Below, piece after piece: positions 15,345 through 24,018 of a stretch of DNA of 52,791 bases. Within the stretch, counting starts at the first letter, position 1. Each line of letters starts with the position of its first letter. Made by a program: the position numbers and the translations under genes. The stretch is from Sphaerochaeta sp032144095 (GTDB lineage: Bacteria > Spirochaetota > Spirochaetia > Sphaerochaetales > Sphaerochaetaceae). The DNA lies in assembly GCF_032144095.1 (NCBI RefSeq), contig NZ_JAVSNJ010000018.1, positions 1 through 52,791 of the forward strand. Reading direction: 5' to 3'. Below the pieces are notes generated by a model, which was not told where the DNA came from, did not search any database, and worked only from the letters and a program-made list of their open reading frames with translations.

Positions 15345-16388
15345 ATGAAACTTGTTGTCATTGGATGTGGAGGAATGGGAACATACCAAGCCAAGAAGTT
15401 TCTCCAACAAGGCTCTGACATTGTTGGGGCCATTGACCATAACCCCTCGACATTGAAGGAGTTCTGTTCGCTCTTCAATGTGCCCTGGAGCTCCTCTCGC
15501 ATGGAAGACCTCATAGAGATGCAAGGAAAGGCCGATGCCGTCTCCTGTGCCCTTCCTGACAGGTTTCACCTTCCCTGTTGCTCATTAGTTCTTAGGTTGG
15601 GTTTTGCCCTCTTTGCTGAGAAGCCCTTGGGCCTTGACCTGCCACAGACCTTGGCTATTGTTGACGCCTCTGAAAGGTCATCCCTTCCAGCAATGATCAA
15701 CTACTCCAAGCGGAACATGCCGGCCTTACATGCATTGAAAACATTGCTTGATCAAGATGGTTTGGGCCCAATTCAATCAGTATCCATCCGCTACGCCCAA
15801 GGATGGGTCCGTACCAACGCCTGGGGTGATTGGCGCACTACCAGCCGCTGGAAGTGGCGTCTCATGCCATCGATGAGCAATGGTGGCTGTATCGGGGACC
15901 TCTCCAGCCACCTGGTTGATGCACTCTTTTTCTTGTTTGGGAATGTTTTTTTCTCCCATACCCTTCATGGTACCACCTTGCAACAATTTGTCCCTGATCA
16001 GGGAATCTCCTTGGACCCATCGCTTGCATTGGAGTTCTTCTCCCAAGGGTCTGTCCTTGTGGAGTATTCAGGACTCCTGGAAGTGGGGGAAGATATCCCT
16101 TGTCTTTTGTCCTGTACCCAAATATCCCCTGATTGTGACGATCTGTTTTCCATAATTGTTACCGGATCTGAAGGGGAGGCTACCTTGGACTCCTCCCTCT
16201 CCCGTTCGGCTGTCCAGGTTTCCTATAGTGATGGCTCTGATATTGCTATTGAGGGCCCTTCTGTTGATTCAACCTATGGTTTGTTTGCCCGTTGGGTCGA
16301 TAGCGGCATTGCCTCCAGCCCAACTCTTTACGATGGCTTGCGTGTTCAGAAGATACTGGAGGAGATGAAACAATGGCGATCGAACTAG
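15345..16388 (+). CDS. Gfo/Idh/MocA-family NAD(P)-dependent oxidoreductase (first copy)
   Basis: ATG 15345 is used because the GGAGGG at the end of the regulator gene precedes it. The product is 347 residues. The Rossmann motif is VIGCGGMGTYQAKKF at residues 5-19. The family EKPLG motif appears in FAEKPLGLDL (about residue 92), and the catalytic-helix region reads GGCIGDLSSHLVDALFFL, with the usual Asp and His. Such enzymes oxidise or reduce a sugar or inositol hydroxyl. The substrate is not predictable. It is translationally linked to the regulator before it and the isomerase after it, whose start lies 16 bases inside its end. Confidence 0.9.
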   Translation: MKLVVIGCGGMGTYQAKKFLQQGSDIVGAIDHNPSTLKEFCSLFNVPWSSSRMEDLIEMQGKADAVSCALPDRFHLPCCSLVLRLGFALFAEKPLGLDLPQTLAIVDASERSSLPAMINYSKRNMPALHALKTLLDQDGLGPIQSVSIRYAQGWVRTNAWGDWRTTSRWKWRLMPSMSNGGCIGDLSSHLVDALFFLFGNVFFSHTLHGTTLQQFVPDQGISLDPSLALEFFSQGSVLVEYSGLLEVGEDIPCLLSCTQISPDCDDLFSIIVTGSEGEATLDSSLSRSAVQVSYSDGSDIAIEGPSVDSTYGLFARWVDSGIASSPTLYDGLRVQKILEEMKQWRSN

Positions 16389-17200
16389 GAGCAGTTTTGT
16401 ATGCCCATGAAGTTACCCCAGAATCCTTGGCTTGTCTTGCAACTATGGGGTTCTCTACACTCAATATTTCATTTTGGCAGTCCTTGGGCCCTGTTGACCT
16501 TGTCCTTCTGGCCGATACGGTAGCCGCCACCTCCCTGAAAGTCTCCGCCCTCTCCGTATTCGGAAACACCCTCATGAAGGAAGAGACGCTCCTGGCCTGG
16601 AAAACCCTTATTCGCAATGCATCGTTGTTTGGTTCACCCTTTGTCACGGGTTTTGCTGGAAGGGTAACAGGCAAGAGTGTCGAAGCCTCCTTGCCTTTAT
16701 GGAAAGAGACCTTCTCCGACTTGTTGGAGGTGGCCTACCAACACAGGTGTAAGGCCCTGTTGTTTGAGAACTGCAGGATGGGAGACCTCTGGAAGCGTGG
16801 CGATTGGAACATAGCCATCAATGGGGACGCATGGGCCCTTATGTTCGACACCCTGGACGATTCCAAGTTTGGGTTGCAGTGGGAACCCTCCCATCAGGTT
16901 GAGGCCTTTCTTGATCCCCTGGAACAACTGAAGAAGTGGCTACCCAAGATCAAGCACATCCATGGCAAGGATGCCTCGATAGACTGGGCTTTGCTTAGGT
17001 CCGTTGGGCTCTATGGTCCCAAAAAGGCTATTGGTGCAGTACTGCCTGGTCAGGGCGAGACCGATTGGGCTTCATTGGTAGGTATACTGAAAGATGGAGG
17101 GTATACAGGGAGCATTGACCTGGAGACAGAGGGAAAGGACTTCTGCTCTGATCTGCCAGAGAAAAAACTTGCCTTGGAATACCTGTCTGGCTGTCTCTGA
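16373..17200 (+). CDS. Sugar phosphate isomerase/epimerase-like TIM-barrel protein (first copy)
   Basis: This 275-residue protein of the xylose-isomerase-like/AP-endonuclease-2 fold starts at an ATG behind GGAGGAG. Metal-ligand positions expected in the fold are visible: LLFENCRMGD (Glu), FGLQWEPSH (His), KHIHGKDAS (His) and the C-terminal GSIDLETEG (Glu). The GQGETDWASLVGILKDGGYTG segment is typical of sugar isomerases working with Gfo/Idh oxidoreductases. The start overlaps the preceding gene by 16 bases. It probably acts on the keto-sugar made by that oxidoreductase, in the cytoplasm. Confidence 0.85.
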   Translation: MAIELGAVLYAHEVTPESLACLATMGFSTLNISFWQSLGPVDLVLLADTVAATSLKVSALSVFGNTLMKEETLLAWKTLIRNASLFGSPFVTGFAGRVTGKSVEASLPLWKETFSDLLEVAYQHRCKALLFENCRMGDLWKRGDWNIAINGDAWALMFDTLDDSKFGLQWEPSHQVEAFLDPLEQLKKWLPKIKHIHGKDASIDWALLRSVGLYGPKKAIGAVLPGQGETDWASLVGILKDGGYTGSIDLETEGKDFCSDLPEKKLALEYLSGCL

Positions 17201-17261
17201 GAGAGTGTTTTTCGTTTTTGCCCTTGTTAATTTGTATATCTGTGGTACCATGGATTTGATG

Positions 17262-17292
17262 TTGCTGGATGGTAAATCAATTTTTTTATAGA
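17262..17292 (+). promoter_or_regulatory. Candidate second promoter of the sugar cluster
   Basis: TTGCTG (17262-17267) and TATAGA (17287-17292) are separated by 19 bp. The -10 box ends four bases before the palindromic operator, so transcription would start inside the operator. Confidence 0.5.
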
Positions 17293-17295
17293 TTT

Positions 17296-17311
17296 ATGCA
17301 CGCGCGTGCAT
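17296..17311. promoter_or_regulatory. Perfect 16-bp palindrome, likely LacI-family operator
   Basis: ATGCACGCGCGTGCAT is a perfect palindrome with a central CG step, the form expected of LacI-family operators. It sits directly after the -10 box and right before the GGAGGG ribosome site of the second oxidoreductase gene, an ideal repression site. The regulator at 14336 is the natural candidate to bind it. Confidence 0.75.
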
Positions 17312-17321
17312 TGGAGGGTAT

Positions 17322-18461
17322 ATGAAACAGCTACGGTATGGAATGGTAGGAGGAGGTCCTGGAGCCTTTATAGGTGATGTACACAGGAAAACCATCAGAA
17401 TCGACAATCTTGCACTGCTTTCAGCAGGCTGTTTTTCTCGTGATGCAGAGAAGTCCAGGAGCTTTGGAAAGGAGTTGGGACTTCCTTCCGAGCGAGTCTA
17501 TACGGACTTTGCCATGATGGCCAAAGAAGAGGCCAAACGAAAGGATGGAATCCAGTTTGTCGTATGTGTCACCCCCAATGTATCTCACTACGAAGTCTGC
17601 AAGGCCTTTCTTGCTGAAGGGATCTCCGTGGTTTGCGACAAGCCTCTGACTTGGACTATCGAGCAAAGCGAGGCCCTTGTTGCACTGGCCAAGAAAAAGG
17701 ACCTCCTCTTTGGTGTTACCTACACCTATAGCGGCTATCCTGCGGTCAAGCAGATGCGCCATATGGTCGAAAGCGGTGCCTTGGGGGCTATCAAGTTTGT
17801 CAATGGGGAGTATCCCCAGGGTTGGCTAGCGGCCCCTATCGATGAAGAGAGTAAATTGGCACCCTGGAGAATGGACCCCAAGGTTGCTGGTATTTCCAAT
17901 TGCCTGGGCGATATCGGTAGCCACATCGAGAACCTTGTTGCCACGGTTACCGGTTTGAAGATCGAGAGCGTCTGTGCTCGCTTGGACAGGATAGTGGAGG
18001 GTAGGACCCTCGATGACAACGCTTCTGTCATGGTCGAATACAAAGGTGGTGCCAAAGGGCTGTACTGGTCCAGCCAGATAGCCCAGGGCAACGACAATGC
18101 CCTCAGGATTAGGATCTACGGGGAGAAGGGTGGCCTTGAGTGGAGCCAAGAGGATCCTGACCATTTCACCTTTACCCCGAACGCCGGGCCACAGCAGAAA
18201 TGGAGTCGTGGCCGTGATGAGTTCTGCGAAGAGGCACAGAAGTATTCCCGTATTCCTGCAGGCCATCCTGAAGGACTGTTCGAGGCATTTGCCAACATCT
18301 ACAAGAGCTTTATCCTTGCTCTGGGCAAGAAGCTCTCAGGTGAGGCTTTGCAGAGTTCGGATATAGATTTTCCGACAGTGGAAATGGGGCTTGATGGAGT
18401 TGTCTTCATCAACAAGTGTGTGGAAAGCAATGACAAGGGTTCTGTTTGGGTAACCTTGTAA
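17322..18461 (+). CDS. Gfo/Idh/MocA-family oxidoreductase (second copy)
   Basis: This 379-residue protein starts at an ATG behind GGAGGG. The N-terminal Rossmann region reads MVGGGPGAFIGDVHRK, with VCDKPLTWTIEQ in place of the common EKP motif (Asp for Glu, a frequent variant). Downstream are TYTYSGYPAVKQMR, PWRMDPKVAGISNCLGDIGSH and the usual C-terminal beta-sheet half. It is longer than the first copy and only distantly similar, so it is not a recent duplicate. It begins the operator-controlled operon with the second isomerase and the ABC importer, suggesting it acts early on the imported substrate. Confidence 0.92.
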   Translation: MKQLRYGMVGGGPGAFIGDVHRKTIRIDNLALLSAGCFSRDAEKSRSFGKELGLPSERVYTDFAMMAKEEAKRKDGIQFVVCVTPNVSHYEVCKAFLAEGISVVCDKPLTWTIEQSEALVALAKKKDLLFGVTYTYSGYPAVKQMRHMVESGALGAIKFVNGEYPQGWLAAPIDEESKLAPWRMDPKVAGISNCLGDIGSHIENLVATVTGLKIESVCARLDRIVEGRTLDDNASVMVEYKGGAKGLYWSSQIAQGNDNALRIRIYGEKGGLEWSQEDPDHFTFTPNAGPQQKWSRGRDEFCEEAQKYSRIPAGHPEGLFEAFANIYKSFILALGKKLSGEALQSSDIDFPTVEMGLDGVVFINKCVESNDKGSVWVTL

Positions 18462-18488
18462 TACGTACAGAGTGGAGGAGAAACAGCA

Positions 18489-19481
18489 ATGGCCAGATTG
18501 GTGACGATTTTTACAGGACAGTGGGCAGACCTGCCTTTTGAACAGATGTGTAGGACCGTAAGCGAAATAGGGTATGAAGGGGTGGAGATTGCATGCTGGG
18601 GGGACCACATGGATGTGCAGAAGGCTGCGACAGATCCTGCCTATGTTGCCGAAAAGAAGGCGATCCTGAAGAAGTACAACCTGCAGTGCTATGCGCTTGG
18701 GAACCACCTTGGCGGGCAGTGTGTAGGTGATGCCTTTGGGGACCCAAGGCTTGCAGGGTTTGCCCCCAAGCAGCTGAAGGGCGATGACAAGGCTATCAGG
18801 GCATGGGGAATCGAACAGATGAAGTACACTGCCATTGCGGCCAAGAACATGGGCTGCTCGGTGGTTACAGGCTTCATGGGTTCCCCTATCTGGAAATACT
18901 TCTACTCATTCCCTTCCAACAGCGAGGAGTTGATCGAAGCCGGTTATCAGGAGATCTACGACCTCTGGACACCGATCCTTGATGTCTTTGACGAGCAGGG
19001 GGTGAAGTTTGCCCTGGAGGTGCACCCTTCTGAGATTGCATATGACTATTACTCGACAGAGAGGCTGTTGAAGAAGTTCAACAACCGGCCGGCCCTTGGC
19101 CTTAACTTCGATCCAAGTCACCTGCAGTGGCAGGGGGTCGATCCTGCCCTGTTTTTCCGTGATTTTGCTTCCAAGATCTACCACGTCCACATCAAGGATT
19201 GCTATGTGAAGCTTGATGGCCGTTCGGGAATCCTCGGCTCGCATATCGCGTTTGGCGATCTGCGTCGTGGCTGGAACTTTGTCTCCCCGGGCCATGGGGA
19301 TGTGAACTTTGAGTTCATTATCCGTGAAGCGAATGCTGCAAACTACCGTGGTCCCCTCTCTGTTGAGTGGGAAGACAACGGTATGGAGAGGATTTTTGGG
19401 GCAACTGAGGCTTTGGCCTTGGTTCGCAGGATAGACTTCGATTCCTCGAACATCGACTTCGATGGGGCAATGGAGAATTGA
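18489..19481 (+). CDS. Sugar phosphate isomerase/epimerase-like TIM-barrel protein (second copy)
   Basis: This 330-residue xylose-isomerase-like TIM barrel starts at an ATG behind GTGGAGGAG. The metal ligands are readable: FALEVHPSEI (Glu), LNFDPSHLQWQG (Asp, His), VHIKDCY (His/Asp) and SVEWEDNG (Glu). The insert LRRGWNFVSPGHGDVNF is shared by members that work beside Gfo/Idh oxidoreductases on sugars or inositols. Its TGA shares one base with the ATG of the ABC ATPase gene, so the two are translationally coupled. Isomerase, epimerase or lyase activity on a keto-sugar is likely. The exact reaction is not known. Confidence 0.88.
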   Translation: MARLVTIFTGQWADLPFEQMCRTVSEIGYEGVEIACWGDHMDVQKAATDPAYVAEKKAILKKYNLQCYALGNHLGGQCVGDAFGDPRLAGFAPKQLKGDDKAIRAWGIEQMKYTAIAAKNMGCSVVTGFMGSPIWKYFYSFPSNSEELIEAGYQEIYDLWTPILDVFDEQGVKFALEVHPSEIAYDYYSTERLLKKFNNRPALGLNFDPSHLQWQGVDPALFFRDFASKIYHVHIKDCYVKLDGRSGILGSHIAFGDLRRGWNFVSPGHGDVNFEFIIREANAANYRGPLSVEWEDNGMERIFGATEALALVRRIDFDSSNIDFDGAMEN

Positions 19482-20998
19482 TGGACACCTCCCAGCTTTC
19501 CCAGGACATACTCAACCTTGTGGGTATTTCCAAGGAGTTCTCCTCGGTCCGGGTGCTGGATACCATTACCTTCGGTATCCGGCCTGGGGAGATCATGGGC
19601 CTGATCGGTGAAAATGGTGCGGGGAAATCGACCCTGATCAAGATTATCTGCGGGATCTACCAACAATCTTCCGGACAGGTCATTCTCGAAGGAAAGGCTG
19701 TTGATATTCCCGATTACATCACGGCAAAGCATTTGGGGATCGGTATCGTTCCCCAGGAGTTCAACCTCATCAACTCACTGACAGTCTATGAGAATATTTT
19801 CCTTGGCAGTGAAATCCACAAGGGCTTGTTTCTGGACAAGAGAAGGATGCGGGAGATAGCAAGCGAACAGCTTGCCCAGCTGAAGATGCCCCTTGATGTA
19901 AACCGTTTGGTAAGTGAGTTGAGCGTTGCCGAGAAGCAGATGGTCGAAATTTCCAAGGCGATGATCCTGGAAGCGAGGATTCTCATTTTTGACGAACCCA
20001 CGACCACCCTTACCGGCCATGAAGTGGAGATCTTGTTCTCCTTGATGCGCAAGCTCAAGGCAAAGGGCGTCACGATGATTTTTGTCTCGCACAAGCTTCA
20101 TGAGGTGACAACGATCTGCGATAGGGTGACCATCCTGCGGGATGGGAAGCTGATCGGCGTGGATGAGATAGCTGATGTTGATGAGGAGGCCCTGGCACGT
20201 AAGATGGTCGGCAGGGACTTTAGCCAGGTATTCCCACCTAAGATAACACGCTCGAGCGGGGAGGAGATGCTCTCAGTCCAGGACCTCTCCATCACTGGTC
20301 TTTTGCACCATATTACCTTCAACCTGAGGAAAGGGGAGATCTTGGGCTTTGCCGGCCTTGTGGGGGCAGGGCGTACCGAGACCATGGAGGCCCTGATGGG
20401 CTTGCGCAAGATTGATTCGGGCAAGGTTTTCATTGGGGGGAAGCAGGTACGGATCAAGCATCCCAAGGATGCGGTGAAAAATAATCTGGGCTACATCAGT
20501 GAGGATCGGCAAGGAAAGGGTGTTGTCCAGATTTTTGACATCCCCAAGAACATCTCGCTCATATCGTTGAGGAACAAGTACGTCAACAAGGGCTTCATCG
20601 ACAAGAATCAGGAAGCCATTGCCGCAAGGAAATATGTCAAGGATTTCAATATTGTAGCCTCCTCTCTCAACATGGAGCTGAAGTACTTTAGCGGAGGGAA
20701 CCAGCAGAAGGTCTATCTTGCCCGTTGGATGGATACAGGGCCGCAGATACTCATCCTTGATGAGCCTACCCGCGGCATTGATATCAATGCAAAGAGTGAG
20801 ATCTATGAGTTTGTGCACACGCTGGCTGCTTCCGGGATAGGGTGCATCCTGGTTTCCTCGGAATTGGAGGAGATCATCGGGCTCTGCACGAGGGTGTATG
20901 TATTGCGGGAAGGCCAGATAGCAGATTGTTTGGAAGGCCAGGACATTACAGAAGAGAACATCATGTTCAATGCCACTGGCATCAAGGAAGGGATATAA
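19481..20998 (+). CDS. Sugar ABC transporter ATP-binding protein (RbsA/MglA type)
   Basis: ATG 19481 overlaps the preceding stop (TGATG), and a GGAG lies just upstream. The 505-residue product has two fused ATPase domains, as in RbsA. Domain one has Walker A GENGAGKST, signature LSVAEKQMVEI and Walker B LIFDEPTTTLT. Domain two starts about residue 260 with the degenerate loop GLVGAGRTE in the Walker A position, signature FSGGNQQKV and Walker B LILDEPTRGID. This is the normal pattern of class-two sugar importers (ribose, galactose, inositol, autoinducer-2). It powers uptake through the permease encoded next. Confidence 0.96.
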   Translation: MDTSQLSQDILNLVGISKEFSSVRVLDTITFGIRPGEIMGLIGENGAGKSTLIKIICGIYQQSSGQVILEGKAVDIPDYITAKHLGIGIVPQEFNLINSLTVYENIFLGSEIHKGLFLDKRRMREIASEQLAQLKMPLDVNRLVSELSVAEKQMVEISKAMILEARILIFDEPTTTLTGHEVEILFSLMRKLKAKGVTMIFVSHKLHEVTTICDRVTILRDGKLIGVDEIADVDEEALARKMVGRDFSQVFPPKITRSSGEEMLSVQDLSITGLLHHITFNLRKGEILGFAGLVGAGRTETMEALMGLRKIDSGKVFIGGKQVRIKHPKDAVKNNLGYISEDRQGKGVVQIFDIPKNISLISLRNKYVNKGFIDKNQEAIAARKYVKDFNIVASSLNMELKYFSGGNQQKVYLARWMDTGPQILILDEPTRGIDINAKSEIYEFVHTLAASGIGCILVSSELEEIIGLCTRVYVLREGQIADCLEGQDITEENIMFNATGIKEGI

Positions 20999-21002
20999 CA
21001 AG

Positions 21003-21971
21003 ATGGGTGATAGTACAAGGGGCTTCTCTTTGAGAAAATTCAAGCTTAAGGACCATTCGCTGGGAATGGCTTTTGTGGTCCTGCTTATCATAGCCACCAT
21101 CATGGGCTGGCCAAATTTCCTCAAGGTCAGGAATCTCACCAATATTTTGCGCCAGATTTCCTACACGGGAATCATTGGGCTAGGGATGACGCTGGTCATC
21201 ATCAGCGGTGGAATCGACCTCAGTGTTGGTTCGATGACTGCCTTTGTGGGAGGCATCTCCATATTTTTCCTGAATCTGTTTGGAGTCCACTCTCCGTTGG
21301 GAATTGTTCTGACCATACTCTTTGCCTTGGTGTTGGGTATGGCTTGTGGATTTGTGAATGGAATCCTTGTGGCGAAATTCAAGATGGCCCCTTTCATTGT
21401 AACCTTGGGTACGATGTCCATATTCAGGTCGCTCATACAGTATTTCTCCAATGCTGGCACCATCCTTTCCGTAAACAACTCCTACGGGAAGTTGGGCAGT
21501 GGGGTCTTTTTTGGATTACCCATTCCTGTCTGGTGTTTTCTGGGGGTAGGGATTCTCCTGCACATTGTGTTGAACAACACAAGCTTCGGTCGCTACCTCT
21601 GTGCCACAGGCAGCAACGAGCAGGTTGCCCGTTACTCAGCCATCAATGTGGCGATCATCAAGCTGTTGCCATATGTGATAACGGGCTTTACCGTCGGTGT
21701 CACTGCCCTGATGTGGTCTAGCCGGTTAAACTGCATCAACCCCAGTGACTGTACCTCCTATGAGATGGATGCCATCGCCGCAGCTGTCATCGGAGGGACG
21801 CTGATGAGTGGAGGGAAGGGGAGCATCATCGGGACCATGATGGGCGCCATCATGATCGGGGTCATCAACAACATGCTTGTCATGGGAGGCATAAGCGCCT
21901 TCCTGCAACAGGCAGTAAAGGGTCTTGTGATTATTGTTGCTGTACTGATGCAGTACAACAATAACAAATAG
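21003..21971 (+). CDS. Sugar ABC transporter permease (RbsC type)
   Basis: ATG 21003 is chosen because GGAAGGG precedes it and it lies four bases after the ATPase stop. The 322-residue product has eight to ten hydrophobic segments. It also carries the BPD_transp_2 family signatures GMTLVIISGGIDLSVGSM and the cytoplasmic coupling region AIAAAVIGGTLMSGGKGSIIGTMMGA. It forms a homodimeric channel in the inner membrane with the RbsA-like ATPase. The usual regions are all present. Confidence 0.95.
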   Translation: MGDSTRGFSLRKFKLKDHSLGMAFVVLLIIATIMGWPNFLKVRNLTNILRQISYTGIIGLGMTLVIISGGIDLSVGSMTAFVGGISIFFLNLFGVHSPLGIVLTILFALVLGMACGFVNGILVAKFKMAPFIVTLGTMSIFRSLIQYFSNAGTILSVNNSYGKLGSGVFFGLPIPVWCFLGVGILLHIVLNNTSFGRYLCATGSNEQVARYSAINVAIIKLLPYVITGFTVGVTALMWSSRLNCINPSDCTSYEMDAIAAAVIGGTLMSGGKGSIIGTMMGAIMIGVINNMLVMGGISAFLQQAVKGLVIIVAVLMQYNNNK

Positions 21972-21996
21972 AAACATTTCATTTGGAGGAAAAAGG

Positions 21997-23001
21997 ATGA
22001 AAAGAGCATTGATGATCGTTCTCTGCCTACTGTTGGCTGTCGGTTTTGTTTTTGCACAAGGTGCTGCAGAAGCAAAAAAAAGTGTGCCCAAGATTGGTAT
22101 TGCAGTTCCTTCTCCCGACCATGGATGGACAGGTGGAATTGGCTGGTGGGCTGACAAGGCCGTAAAGGAGCTCAGCGAGAAGTATCCTGGCAAGTATGAA
22201 TTCAAGGTCTTGCATGCTGATGGATATGCAAAGCAGATCTCCGATGTCGAGGACCTGATGGTTTGGGGAATGAATTATCTGGTAATCCTTCCTCATGAGT
22301 CAGCCCCTCTTACCCCAGTGGTAAAAGAGGCCCAGGCTTCCGGTGTAAAGGTAATCGTTGTTGACCGTGGCCTTACCGATACTTCGTTCGGGTATGTCAA
22401 CCTTGCAGGGAACAACAGTGAGATGGGCAAGGTATCTGGAAAGTTCATGCGCGAATACATGAAGGCAAACAATCTTACCAAGTATGTGGCGATGGGTGGA
22501 ATGCCTGTTGTCATCGACGGTGAGAGAATGAATGCATTCTTTGACGAGATGACCCAAGACAAGAGCTTGGTAAATCTTGCTGGAGGAAAGTATTACGATT
22601 TCTCTGACTGGTCGACTCAGAAGGGCCTCGAGCTGATGGAGAACTATCTGCAGAAATACCCAGAGATTCATGCAGTGTTTTGCCAGGATGACGATGTCAT
22701 GACTGGAGTCCTGCAGGCCATCAAGGAGAGCGGACGCAAGGACATCAAGCTGGTATTCGGTGGTGCAGGCTCAAAGGCCGCCTACGAGAAGATCATCAAC
22801 GGTGATCCTCTGGTAAAGGCTACTGCTACCTACCATCCAAGCATGGTCTACGATGCCATCAACTACTGCCTCGACGTGGCAGAGGGTAAGAAGTCTTCTG
22901 ATTTCAGTACCGCAAAAACACCGACCTCTGTGGTGCTTCCTTCCGTGTTGGTCACAAAGGACAACGTGATGCAGTTCTATGACAAGGATTCCGTATTCTA
23001 G
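21997..23001 (+). CDS. Sugar ABC transporter periplasmic substrate-binding protein (RbsB type)
   Basis: The ATG follows GGAGGAAAAAGG. The signal peptide MKRALMIVLCLLLAVGFVFAQG has no lipobox cysteine, so a soluble periplasmic form is expected; AQGAAEAKK after the cleavage site is typical of spirochaete binding proteins. The 334-residue precursor has the peripla_BP_4 fold: IGIAVPSPDHGWTGGIGWWADKA, then VIVVDRGLTDTSFGYVNLAGNN and AVFCQDDDVMTGVLQAIKE. It delivers ligand to the preceding permease. The ligand is unknown. Aromatic residues near the start (HGWTGGIGWW) suggest a stacked sugar or inositol ring. Confidence 0.95.
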   Translation: MKRALMIVLCLLLAVGFVFAQGAAEAKKSVPKIGIAVPSPDHGWTGGIGWWADKAVKELSEKYPGKYEFKVLHADGYAKQISDVEDLMVWGMNYLVILPHESAPLTPVVKEAQASGVKVIVVDRGLTDTSFGYVNLAGNNSEMGKVSGKFMREYMKANNLTKYVAMGGMPVVIDGERMNAFFDEMTQDKSLVNLAGGKYYDFSDWSTQKGLELMENYLQKYPEIHAVFCQDDDVMTGVLQAIKESGRKDIKLVFGGAGSKAAYEKIINGDPLVKATATYHPSMVYDAINYCLDVAEGKKSSDFSTAKTPTSVVLPSVLVTKDNVMQFYDKDSVF

Positions 23002-23022
23002 AGGTTGCTCCCTGTATGATAT

Positions 23023-23044
23023 GCACCCCCAAATTTGGGGGTGC
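23023..23044. terminator. 22-bp perfect palindrome after the sugar operon
   Basis: GCACCCCCAAATTTGGGGGTGC lies 22 bases after the binding-protein stop and between two convergent genes. The stem is strong, but only a poor T-tract follows on either strand. It may end both transcripts or protect the 3' end of the abundant binding-protein mRNA. Confidence 0.55.
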
Positions 23045-23140
23045 AACTTATGATACAACCCGATTTCTGTTGTGGACACGGGTTTCTCAAGACCTTGGAT
23101 AGCTACAAGGCCGATCGCAAGGAAGGGTGTGCCTTCACTG

Positions 23141-23569
23141 CTACATGCTGAATACCTTGCCCGATAAAGGGCCTTCCCCTACACACGTTGCTTTGGGTTT
23201 GTCCTTGTACATTGTTAGGGTGATGGTAATAGTTTTCTTGGGTTCATCAGGATCATCTCCATAGTATAGAATCATCCCACCTTCTCCATTATCTGCTGTT
23301 GTGCTATATGCATACTCTCCGGTAAACACATTTCCACTTTCAGTTCCATCAACCATTGCGAAGTATTCAATGGTTCCCTCTTCCCAACGAATATCCAAGT
23401 TTTTTTGACTTGGGTCATCTTCCATCTGCATGATGCTAAGCTGAGGTACATCAGGAAGGGTCCATTCTCCCAAAAAATCTGCGTAGGTGTAGACTTTCGC
23501 CTCCTCACATCCCATTAGCAACATGACCAGAGAGAAAATACCCACATACCCAATAGCTCGTTTACCCAT
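23141..23569 (-). CDS. Small lipoprotein of unknown function
   Basis: ATG 23569 is preferred over an ATG four codons earlier because GGAGG lies five bases upstream. The 142-residue product begins MGKRAIGYVGIFSLVMLLMGC, a signal peptide with a lipobox ending in Cys21, so it should be lipidated and exported. The mature part is acidic with alternating strands: FLGEWTLPDVPQLSI, GNVFTGEYAYSTTADNGEGGMILYYGD, TITITLTMYKDKP. This suggests a small beta-barrel or lipocalin-like sheet. I do not recognise a family. It stands alone between the sugar operon and the copper genes. Confidence 0.75.
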   Translation of the reverse strand: MGKRAIGYVGIFSLVMLLMGCEEAKVYTYADFLGEWTLPDVPQLSIMQMEDDPSQKNLDIRWEEGTIEYFAMVDGTESGNVFTGEYAYSTTADNGEGGMILYYGDDPDEPKKTITITLTMYKDKPKATCVGEGPLSGKVFSM

Positions 23570-23629
23570 TGAAGCCTCCATATTCTTTTTTGTGGCACAC
23601 CCAGTTGTTACCAGGTGAGTTACAAACTC

Positions 23630-23667
23630 CCTGCATCATGCGTCCTTTCTAGCTCGTATGATGCAGG
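23630..23667. repeat. 10-bp inverted repeat in intergenic region
   Basis: CCTGCATCAT (23630-23639) and ATGATGCAGG (23658-23667) are exact reverse complements with an 18-bp spacer, about 60 bp upstream of the lipoprotein start. It could be an operator. In the rest of 23570-24018 I see only the copA terminator and no convincing gene. Confidence 0.4.
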
Positions 23668-23953
23668 CAGCAATGCAACTTCAGAAAAGAACGGTTCAAG
23701 GTTTTTAGGAGGTTTTTGGAATGTTTTAGTTGGCGAATAGGGGGGTAGTGGTTCAGACTTCCTGAGTGATTGAGTGTGGCAAGATCAGCATGGTTTTGTT
23801 CTCCTGCGACAATATCTATACTGTAAGTGTAGTCTATTTTTTCACGTATGCAATAGCTTGGGATTCAGCTTCTCGCCAAATGTTTTTGGTAGATCGCTAT
23901 TGGTACAAAATAGTGCATTTTTGAGAAACCCAACGTTTCTGAATATCTACCAT

Positions 23954-23989
23954 AAAAGAAACCCTCAGAATGCTATTCCAAGGGTTTCC
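23954..23989 (-). terminator. Rho-independent terminator of the copper operon
   Basis: Read on the minus strand, GAAACCCT pairs with AGGGTTTC around an inner hairpin (GAAT-AGC-ATTC) and is followed by TTTTATGG. It lies 30 bases after the copA stop. Confidence 0.82.
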
Positions 23990-24018
23990 AACTGAGTCTG
24001 AGAGATATGTTGCTTTGC

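Noticed and set aside
17296..17311. Restriction-related or random CG-rich palindrome
   Set aside because: A 16-bp perfect palindrome exactly between the -10 box and the ribosome site, in a cluster with a LacI regulator, is much better explained as an operator.
23774..23995. Small gene of 73 codons
   Set aside because: No ribosome site or family match, and its end overlaps the copA terminator hairpin.
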